Positions 1 to 4,783 of a DNA stretch of 15,081 bases are shown in pieces. This DNA comes from JBQLZQ01 sp052168355 (GTDB lineage Bacteria > Pseudomonadota > Alphaproteobacteria > DSM-16000 > Inquilinaceae): the NCBI GenBank assembly GCA_052168355.1, contig JBQLZQ010000083.1, positions 1 to 15,081 of the forward strand, in the 5' to 3' direction. Below the pieces are notes generated by a model, which searched no databases, was not told the DNA's origin, and saw nothing but the letters and a program-made list of their open reading frames with translations. The first letter of the stretch is position 1. The number at the start of each line of letters is the position of its first letter. A program made the position numbers and the translations under genes.

Positions 1-277
1 CGCCAGACGTGCTGGCGATGATGGCAAACCCCTTGGGAGCACGGTCGACGATCGGTTCCTCGCCGATCCGCACGATCCGCGCGAGCGGCGGCAGTTCCGT
101 CCGCAGCCGGTGCCTGAACCGGTCGATGTCGGCCGCCTTGCCGAAAATGGCGATATGGACACCGTCGGCCGAGTTGCGGACCCAGCCGGACAAATGTTCA
201 GCCGTCGCCAGGCCGTGAACGAACGGCCGGAACCCCACGCCCTGAACGGTGCCCTGGACGATCAGCCCGAGAGCCAT
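1..277 (-). CDS. hypF: Carbamoyltransferase HypF, N-terminal part (runs off the left edge)
   Basis: The first 92 codons of a minus-strand gene are visible; the rest lies beyond the left edge. The reading begins MALGLIVQGTVQGVGFRPFV and contains GWVRNSADG, the acylphosphatase signature with its catalytic Arg (in GFRPF) and Asn (in VRNS). The wording GVGFRPFVHGLA is typical of the acylphosphatase domain at the start of HypF rather than of stand-alone acylphosphatases. HypF uses carbamoyl phosphate to make the thiocarbamate on HypE that becomes the cyanide ligand of [NiFe]-hydrogenase. A good ribosome site (AAGGGAAGG, about 5 nt before ATG on the minus strand) supports this start. The hydrogenase operon with hypA at the other end of the window supports the assignment. 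Only the N-terminal domain is seen, so a lone acylphosphatase cannot be strictly excluded. Confidence 0.85.
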   Translation of the reverse strand, partial: MALGLIVQGTVQGVGFRPFVHGLATAEHLSGWVRNSADGVHIAIFGKAADIDRFRHRLRTELPPLARIVRIGEEPIVDRAPKGFAIIASTSG

Positions 278-315
278 GGAATCCTTCCCTTGCCCCGAAG
301 TGGGTTCAGTCAGGA

Positions 316-474
316 TCATGTCGGCGCCCTCGCCACGGGGGTCTGGGTCCCTGCGAGCCCGGCAATGACATCCAGCGCCATGCCGCAATCGACCAAAACC
401 TGGCTGCGCTCGCCCTGGAGCCAATAGCAGGACCCCGTGACCGTTCCGGCGGCACCACAAAAGCTCAACAGCAT
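316..474 (-). pseudogene. Truncated beta-CASP / metallo-beta-lactamase-fold RNase-like gene (N-terminal remnant)
   Basis: A 52-codon minus-strand frame starts MLLSFCGAAGTVTGSCYWL and continues through QVLVDCGM. This closely matches the first beta strands of MBL-fold/beta-CASP hydrolases (usual form: FLGAAGTVTGSCYLL...LVDCGM, followed by FQG). After the CGM the similarity ends; about 20 unrelated residues lead to a TGA at 316-318. The HxHxDH metal-binding motif and the rest of a protein of about 450 residues are missing, so the product cannot be an active nuclease. A plausible ribosome site (GGAGAA, about 8 nt upstream) is preserved, so the stub may still be translated, and it lies just upstream of hypF on the same strand. 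The most likely history is an internal deletion that removed the gene body. A short functional peptide is possible but I see no evidence for one. Confidence 0.6.
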
Positions 475-647
475 GCGACATTCTCCATCCGCAGGATCAT
501 AAGGCATTGCATCCTCACCAGCATTGGCCGGGATTGCCGCATGGCCTTTTGGATCCGGCCCGTCGACGTTAGCATGGTGGACATGGTCAAGTATGCAGAT
601 CACGATCCCGTGCCGCGAGCGGTGGCGCGGTCCCAGGAAACGCCGGC
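475..647. promoter_or_regulatory. Divergent intergenic region between the MBL remnant/hypF and the PRPP-synthetase-like gene
   Basis: These 173 nt separate two divergent transcription units and must hold promoters for the leftward remnant-hypF unit and the rightward gene at 648. I looked for an FNR-type dyad (TTGA-N6-TCAA) like the one at 4672-4685 and found none. No convincing -35/-10 pair or long inverted repeat stands out. The only clear signals are the ribosome sites at its two ends. Confidence 0.4.
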
Positions 648-1658
648 GTGAGCCGCGATGGCCCCTTGCTGTTCGCCCTGGAGGCGAGTGCGGCCTTCGG
701 TGCGCGTGTCGCGGACGCCGCCGGCATGACCCTGTCGCCCCACGAGGAGCGATCCTTCGAAGACGGCGAGCACAAGGTGCGGACGCTGGTCAGCGTCCGC
801 GGCCGCGACGTCTATGTGGTGCAGTCGCTTCACGGTGAGCCGGGCCAGAGCCCCAACGACAAGCTGTGTCGGCTGCTGTTCTTTGTCGGTGCGCTGAAGG
901 ACGCGGCGGCGGCCACCGTGACCGCGATCGTTCCCTACCTCGCCTACGCCCGCAAGGACCGCAAGACGCAGCCGCGCGACCCGGTGACCCTGCAATACGT
1001 GGCCCGCCTGTTCGAGGCCGCCGGTACGGACCGGGTAGTGACGCTGGATATCCATAATCTGGCGGCCTTCCAGAATGCGTTCCGATGCCGCACCGAGCAT
1101 CTGGAGGCTAAGCTTCTGTTCGTGCGCCACCTGCTGCCTTTGCTTGGCGACGCCTCCATCGCCGTGGTGTCGCCGGACGCCGGCGGCGTCAAGCGGGCAG
1201 AGCAGCTCCGTTCGGCCCTGGTCGACGCGTTGGGCCGTCCGGTGCCGTTGGCGTTCATGGAAAAGACGCGGGCCCTGGACGTGGTCTCGGGCGAGAGGCT
1301 GGTCGGCGATGTCGAGGCCAGGGCGGTGATCGTGATCGACGATCTGATCAGCACCGGCACCACAATGCTGCGCGCTGCGCGCGCCTGCCGGGCGGCCGGC
1401 GCCGGCCCGATCCGCGCCGTCGCCTCCCATGGCCTGTTCGTCGGCGACGCCGCGACCGTGCTGGGCGATCCGTTGCTGGAGTCGGTGCTGGTCACCGACA
1501 CCGTGCCGCCGTTCCGCCTGCCGCCGGGGCTGGCGGCGCGCAAGCTGACCGTCCTGTCCGCGGCCCCTCTGATCGCCGAGGCCGTGCGCCGCATCGCCGG
1601 CGGCGGCTCCATCGTCGACCTGCTGGCTGAGGGGCCACCGGCGAACGCCGGCCGCTAA
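648..1658 (+). CDS. prs: Ribose-phosphate pyrophosphokinase (PRPP synthetase) family protein
   Basis: A 336-residue protein that should transfer pyrophosphate from ATP to ribose 5-phosphate, giving PRPP for nucleotide, His and Trp synthesis. Visible family marks are SFEDGE (36-41, the FxDGE stretch), the ATP-side segment YARKDRKTQPRDPV (100-113), TLDIHNLAAFQ (132-142, equivalent to the usual DLHxxQ region), SPDAGGVKRA (175-184) and the PRPP loop VIVIDDLISTGTTM (227-240). The GTG start is chosen because AGGAAA lies 7 nt upstream. The ATP loop (KTQPRD) differs from the RxxRxP form of housekeeping bacterial Prs, so this is probably a divergent second copy. A predicted phosphoribosyltransferase lies about 1.1 kb downstream and could use the same metabolite. 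Its stop overlaps the stop of the convergent kinase gene by 4 nt. Confidence 0.85.
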   Translation: MSRDGPLLFALEASAAFGARVADAAGMTLSPHEERSFEDGEHKVRTLVSVRGRDVYVVQSLHGEPGQSPNDKLCRLLFFVGALKDAAAATVTAIVPYLAYARKDRKTQPRDPVTLQYVARLFEAAGTDRVVTLDIHNLAAFQNAFRCRTEHLEAKLLFVRHLLPLLGDASIAVVSPDAGGVKRAEQLRSALVDALGRPVPLAFMEKTRALDVVSGERLVGDVEARAVIVIDDLISTGTTMLRAARACRAAGAGPIRAVASHGLFVGDAATVLGDPLLESVLVTDTVPPFRLPPGLAARKLTVLSAAPLIAEAVRRIAGGGSIVDLLAEGPPANAGR

Positions 1659-2695
1659 ACGGCCAACCCGGCGACGGCATCCTCGGCCAACACCACATAG
1701 GTGTTGGCCCGGTCCATCCAATAAGCGGGCGGGTGCCGACCGGGTTCCGTCACGTGCCGCATCGACAGCATCGCCCGGACCAGGGCCCGATGGGCGGTGT
1801 AGAAGGCCACGATGGCCGCCGGCGGTCGGTCGCCGCTCATCGCGCCATAGGCGTCCATCACCTGGAGTCCGATCGACCTCCCCCCCAGCCGGCCGCATTC
1901 CATGGCCAGGAACGCCAGTTCGTCCACCGGGTCCGCCAGACGCAGGTCGCGGCTGAATTCCAGGCAGTCGATGATCAGCGGCGGATCGCCCAAGCAGATA
2001 TGATCGGGACGAAGATCGCCATGCCCTTCGCGCAGAAGGCCGGCAGTCGCCCTGCCGCCGACAAGAACAGCCAGTTCGGGCGGTGTCCGACCGAGCCTGT
2101 CGGCAAGCGGTCGCACGGCCGGCGGGCATTGGGGCGCGGCAGCGAGCACGGCCACGGCCTCGGCCGCCTGCCGTTCGAACCGCGCCACGTAGTCGCCCGC
2201 CGCCATGACCACCGGTGGCAAGCGCCGGTAGAAGCGGGCCAGCACCGCGGCGATGCTTTGGACATCGTCGGTGGAGACCGCGCGTTGGGCCAAAACCGTA
2301 TCGAGCATGCGCGCCGACGGCAGGCGCCGCATCCTGACCAGCCAGTCGACCACGGATCCCCCGCCGCCCAGCGCCAGAGATCCGGTCGCGTCCTCGGTCA
2401 ACGCGACCACGGCCTGATAGACCGACGGCGCCAGCCTCCGGTTCAGCCGCACCTCCTCCCGGCAATAGAACCGCCGGTTGGCCGGGGTCCTGTAGTTCAA
2501 ATGGAGGTAGCGCACCGGCTTCTTGAGCTTCCAGGCGTGACGGTCGGTCAGAAAGACCCAGGACATATGGGTTTCCAACGCCTCGACCCGGGCGGGATCA
2601 TCTGGATACGCAGCCGGCCGGCTTAGGAAGGAGACCTTGCGGCCGAGATCCCGCGCCACCCGCGGCGGCAGGATCGCATGTCCGGGCCGCGTCAT
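1655..2695 (-). CDS. COG2187-type aminoglycoside phosphotransferase-like kinase, without the P-loop domain
   Basis: A 346-residue protein of the APH/choline-kinase-like fold. The segment THMSWVFLTDRHAWKLKKPV (42-61) carries the candidate nucleotide-binding lysines. HGDLRPDHICL (225-235) is the catalytic Brenner motif with Asp227, and IIDCLEF (241-247) holds the metal-binding Asp. These features fit COG2187, which in many bacteria is fused to a C-terminal P-loop kinase domain (COG0645) to give about 500 residues. Here the protein ends after the APH part, so the P-loop half is absent. The true substrate of this family is not established, and antibiotic resistance should not be assumed. No strong ribosome site precedes the ATG. 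Divergent from the phosphoribosyltransferase gene across a 103-nt gap. Confidence 0.75.
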   Translation of the reverse strand: MTRPGHAILPPRVARDLGRKVSFLSRPAAYPDDPARVEALETHMSWVFLTDRHAWKLKKPVRYLHLNYRTPANRRFYCREEVRLNRRLAPSVYQAVVALTEDATGSLALGGGGSVVDWLVRMRRLPSARMLDTVLAQRAVSTDDVQSIAAVLARFYRRLPPVVMAAGDYVARFERQAAEAVAVLAAAPQCPPAVRPLADRLGRTPPELAVLVGGRATAGLLREGHGDLRPDHICLGDPPLIIDCLEFSRDLRLADPVDELAFLAMECGRLGGRSIGLQVMDAYGAMSGDRPPAAIVAFYTAHRALVRAMLSMRHVTEPGRHPPAYWMDRANTYVVLAEDAVAGLAV

Positions 2696-2719
2696 TACAG
2701 CGGCCGGCTTTCGGATTGA

Positions 2720-2732
2720 GCCATGTCATGGC
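2720..2732. promoter_or_regulatory. Inverted repeat GCCATG-T-CATGGC, possible operator
   Basis: A perfect 6-bp inverted repeat with a 1-nt centre, 25 nt upstream of the kinase start on the minus strand. It sits in a non-coding stretch, so coding constraint does not explain it, but six-base dyads do arise by chance in GC-rich DNA. No known regulator is recognised. Confidence 0.25.
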
Positions 2733-2754
2733 AACAATGGGCCGGCACGCTCAA

Positions 2755-2770
2755 TCTTTCCATAGAAAGA
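2755..2770. promoter_or_regulatory. Perfect 16-bp dyad TCTTTC-CATA-GAAAGA, possible operator
   Basis: Six-base arms separated by CATA form a perfect inverted repeat 28 nt before the phosphoribosyltransferase start. It is AT-rich in an otherwise GC-rich window, which makes it more notable than a random dyad. A dimeric regulator site in the divergent promoter is the natural reading. The sequence does not match the FNR/FixK consensus, and I do not recognise the cognate regulator. Confidence 0.35.
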
Positions 2771-2798
2771 ACTTCGTAGACGGCGAGTCATACTGGCC

Positions 2799-3452
2799 AT
2801 GCTCTTCAGAAACCGTCGGGACGCGGGGCAACAACTCGGCGCGGCGCTGCTGCGGTACCGCGACGACGGTCCGGTCGTGCTCGCCTTGCCGCGCGGCGGC
2901 GTGGTCATCGGCGACGAAGTTGCGCGGGCGTTGAATGCCCCGCTGGATGTGATTCTGGTCCGCAAGATCGGGGTTCCGTTCCAGCCCGAGTTGGCGCTCG
3001 GCGCCGTTGTCGACGGCGATACCCCGGAAACCGTCGTCAACCCGGACGTGGCGGCGATGGCGGGTCTTTCTTCCGGCGAGATCGCAGAAGCGGCGGAACG
3101 GGAGCTGCGCGTGATCGAACGGCGCCGGCAGCTTTATCTCAAGGGCCGCAAACGGCCCGCGATCGCCGGCCGCTGCGCCATCCTGGTCGATGACGGCATC
3201 GCCACCGGAGCCACCGTCCGGGCGGCCCTGCGGGCGGCGCGAAGGGCCGGCCCCAGTCGGTTGGTCCTGGCCGTTCCCGTGGCGCCGGCGGACTCGCTGA
3301 CATCCTTGGCGGCGGAGGCCGACGAAACCGTGTGCCTGTCCCAGCCGTCCGATTTTTCCGCCATCGGCGTCTACTACAACGACTTCAGCCAGGTCGAGGA
3401 CAGCGAGGTCATCGCCCTGCTGGATACCGCAACGGCACGGACCCCAGAATAG
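2799..3452 (+). CDS. Predicted phosphoribosyltransferase (COG1926)
   Basis: A 217-residue type I phosphoribosyltransferase-fold protein. It opens with FRNRRDAGQQLGAAL and LALPRGGVVIGDEVA (28-42), the hallmark start of COG1926. The PRPP-binding loop is ILVDDGIATGATVRAAL (128-144), with the paired acidic residues and the GIATGAT phosphate loop. The C-terminal part contains FSAIGVYYNDFSQV, also typical of the family. The natural acceptor base or other substrate is unknown. Relatives occur in hypoxia and dormancy regulons (Rv0571c in the mycobacterial DosR regulon is a member), which fits the neighbours here. Ribosome-site support for the ATG is weak (GGCGAG about 11 nt upstream), but the start aligns with the family. 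Converges on the HPF gene with only 22 nt between stops and no evident terminator. Confidence 0.85.
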   Translation: MLFRNRRDAGQQLGAALLRYRDDGPVVLALPRGGVVIGDEVARALNAPLDVILVRKIGVPFQPELALGAVVDGDTPETVVNPDVAAMAGLSSGEIAEAAERELRVIERRRQLYLKGRKRPAIAGRCAILVDDGIATGATVRAALRAARRAGPSRLVLAVPVAPADSLTSLAAEADETVCLSQPSDFSAIGVYYNDFSQVEDSEVIALLDTATARTPE

Positions 3453-3474
3453 AGACCGGGCCGTTTGCGGATCG

Positions 3475-4044
3475 TCAGCCGACCGGATGGTGCTTTCCGA
3501 CCGGCACCACCGCCGATGCCTGAGGTCCCTGATCGCCGCTCTGATCGGCGATGGCGAGACGGACCTCCGCCCCCGGTTCCAGACTGTCGAACCTGTTGTT
3601 GGGAACGCTGTTGCGGTGGAAATAGAACGACTGACCGTCGGACGATTCCACGAAGCCATGATCCGGAAACATCCGAACGACGCGGCCATGCATCGGCGCC
3701 TCATGAGTCTTGATCTGGCCGCGCACTCTGCGAGTATGGTCCTCCAACCTGCGTACCGCCGCGTCGAAGGCATCACGTATGGCGACATAGATGTCCTCAT
3801 GGGCGTGATCCTGCCGATGTTCGCGGCTGATTGCGATTTCGGACTTCGGCGGGACCGTAATGTCGAGGGTGATGCGGTAGAGGTGCCCTTTGTGCTGATG
3901 ACGGTGGGGGGCGCTGATCACCACACGGCAACCGGTGATCCGGTCGGAGAACCGATCGAGCGCCGCCGCTTTCTCACGCACCTTCTGCTCGATCGCCGGT
4001 GACGGGTCCATGTTCTTGAACGTGATCTGAAGAGGCATCTGCAT
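3475..4044 (-). CDS. Ribosome hibernation factor (HPF/RaiA family) with C-terminal cold-shock domain
   Basis: A 189-residue two-domain protein. Residues 1-110 form the HPF/RaiA ribosome-binding domain: PLQITFKNMDPSPAIEQKVR is the usual first strand and helix, and DIYVAIRDAFDAAVRRLED (84-102) is the second conserved helix. Residues 118-182 form a cold-shock (CSD) domain: HGRVVRMFPDHGFVES matches the RNP1 region, and SFYFHRNSV (139-147) the RNP2 region. HPF proteins block the decoding centre of idle ribosomes. The CSD replaces the dimerisation domain of long HPF and would add nucleic-acid binding. GAGGG lies 9 nt before the first ATG; a second in-frame ATG two codons later is also possible. It lies 80 nt downstream of the DUF2267 gene on the same strand, so the two are probably co-transcribed. 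Confidence 0.88.
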   Translation of the reverse strand: MQMPLQITFKNMDPSPAIEQKVREKAAALDRFSDRITGCRVVISAPHRHQHKGHLYRITLDITVPPKSEIAISREHRQDHAHEDIYVAIRDAFDAAVRRLEDHTRRVRGQIKTHEAPMHGRVVRMFPDHGFVESSDGQSFYFHRNSVPNNRFDSLEPGAEVRLAIADQSGDQGPQASAVVPVGKHHPVG

Positions 4045-4124
4045 GGCTATTGTCCCTCGACGGCTTGTACGGCGCCAATCGCCCCGCCTTAGAAAGGAAA
4101 ACTGCGCGTTTTCGCGAACGGCCG

Positions 4125-4559
4125 CTACGCCGCCTTCGACCAGAGTTGACGGAGATTCTCGGGAACGATCCGGATCAGCTTAGCCACCTCTTCGGCATCG
4201 ATCTTTTCCCACATCACCTCCATCACCGTTCGCACGCCCAGCTCCACGTCGAAATGGGTGCCCTTCGGCAATTCGCGCCGGACATGGTCGATGAACTCCG
4301 ACACCTGTCGTTCGCGTGTCGGCGTCGTCGTCGGCCGCCAGCCCTCGTAATAGACGCCGCGCAGCAGGATCGGCAGTTGGGCGCCCAGATGGACGGCATT
4401 CTCGGGCCCGATGCGATCGCGCAGCGCGTGCAGCGTTCCCTTGAGCAAGCTGTAGGCGAGATGCCGATCATCGACGCCGAGCTTTGTGGTAATCGATTTC
4501 AGCCAGAGATTGGTTTGTTGAACGGTGCTGTCGAACACCGGCAGACCTGTCGTGCTCAT
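4125..4559 (-). CDS. DUF2267 domain-containing protein
   Basis: A 144-residue protein from the chosen start. It begins MSTTGLPVFDSTVQQTNLWL and contains AYSLLKGTLHALRDRI and QLPILLRGVYYEGWRP, the recurring pattern of DUF2267 proteins, which are small, mostly helical and of unknown biochemical function. The start at 4559 is preferred over an in-frame ATG four codons upstream (4571): GGAGAG sits 5 nt before 4559, while 4571 has no ribosome site, and family members usually begin MSTTGL. No signal peptide or membrane segment is seen, so it should be cytoplasmic. First gene of a probable leftward pair with the HPF gene. The FNR-type dyad at 4672-4685 and a TATAGG -10 candidate at 4651-4646 lie upstream, suggesting low-oxygen induction. 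Confidence 0.82.
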   Translation of the reverse strand: MSTTGLPVFDSTVQQTNLWLKSITTKLGVDDRHLAYSLLKGTLHALRDRIGPENAVHLGAQLPILLRGVYYEGWRPTTTPTRERQVSEFIDHVRRELPKGTHFDVELGVRTVMEVMWEKIDAEEVAKLIRIVPENLRQLWSKAA

Positions 4560-4645
4560 GATGCTCTCCATGGTTCAGGGACAAGAGTCGCGGCCATCTC
4601 CGTCCATATCGGTTCCGAAGCCGGACGTGCCGCATTTGGATCGAC

Positions 4646-4651
4646 CCTATA
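4646..4651 (-). promoter_or_regulatory. Candidate -10 element (TATAGG) of the leftward DUF2267-hpf promoter
   Basis: On the minus strand, TATAGG lies in the perfect palindrome CCCTATAGGG (4645-4654). With a start site 7 to 9 nt beyond it (about 4637-4639), the FNR-type dyad centre at 4678.5 falls at about -40 to -41.5, the class II activator position. The spacing is suggestive only; no start site can be proven from sequence. Confidence 0.35.
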
Positions 4652-4671
4652 GGGCCTCGGGCGGGGCGGCG

Positions 4672-4685
4672 TTGACTTGAGTCAA
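4672..4685. promoter_or_regulatory. FNR/FixK/DNR-type binding site TTGAC-TTGA-GTCAA
   Basis: A perfect inverted repeat with 5-bp arms and a 4-nt centre matches the Crp/Fnr-family consensus TTGAY-N4-RTCAA in every conserved position. It lies in the divergent region between the DUF2267 gene and the acetyl-CoA-synthetase-hydrogenase operon. For the rightward operon, a class II position (-41.5) predicts a start site near 4720. This agrees with the translation start at 4784 and argues against the in-frame ATG at 4721. For the leftward unit see the TATAGG element. Which regulator (FNR/ANR, FixK, or an NO-sensing DNR/NnrR) cannot be told from the box alone. Confidence 0.75.
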
Positions 4686-4707
4686 ACTGTCGGCCTGCGG
4701 CAGGGTC

Positions 4708-4721
4708 TTGTTCTAGATCAA
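4708..4721. promoter_or_regulatory. Second, imperfect FNR-type site TTGTT-CTAG-ATCAA
   Basis: One arm (ATCAA) is perfect; the other (TTGTT) has one mismatch. Its centre is exactly 36 bp from the centre of the perfect site. It would overlap the -10 region of the rightward promoter (TTCTAG or TAGATC are -10 candidates), where binding would repress rather than activate. It may simply be the core promoter; the resemblance is only moderate. Confidence 0.35.
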
Positions 4722-4783
4722 TGCCGGCACCCTACGTATCGCGCAGGCTCGTGCTCAATAATCGCGGGAGGAGGGTGGATCCA

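Larger units (their letters stand above)
2696..2798. promoter_or_regulatory. Short divergent promoter region (kinase / phosphoribosyltransferase)
   Basis: This 103-nt gap separates two divergent genes. It contains two separate dyads, at 2720-2732 and 2755-2770, annotated individually, and is locally more AT-rich (2751-2775) than its surroundings. No FNR-type TTGA-N6-TCAA dyad is present. I could not assign a confident -35/-10 pair in either direction. Confidence 0.4.

Noticed and set aside
1..277. A stand-alone acylphosphatase gene
   Set aside because: The frame remains open to the window edge past the normal acylphosphatase length, and the GVGFRPFVHGLA wording and nearby hydrogenase genes favour HypF.
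600..2465. A 621-codon open frame on the minus strand across the PRPP synthetase and kinase genes
   Set aside because: It lies antisense to prs and in the wrong frame of the kinase gene, shows low-complexity Arg/Gly/Ala-rich translation and no family motif. Both overlapped genes have clear motifs. Long shadow frames are expected at this GC content.
3453..3474. Terminator between the convergent phosphoribosyltransferase and HPF genes
   Set aside because: Only 22 nt are available and no stem-loop with a T run is visible.
4104..4116. Possible leftward terminator CGCG-TTTT-CGCG followed by CAGTTTT between DUF2267 and HPF genes
   Set aside because: The stem is only 4 bp and the T run is short. 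Co-transcription of the two genes remains more likely, although weak attenuation cannot be excluded.
4721..4783. A 21-residue N-terminal extension of the acetyl-CoA synthetase from the ATG at 4721
   Set aside because: It would begin inside the FNR-type/promoter region, has no ribosome site, and the extension is not family-like. The ATG at 4784 has GGGAGGAGGG at the right distance.
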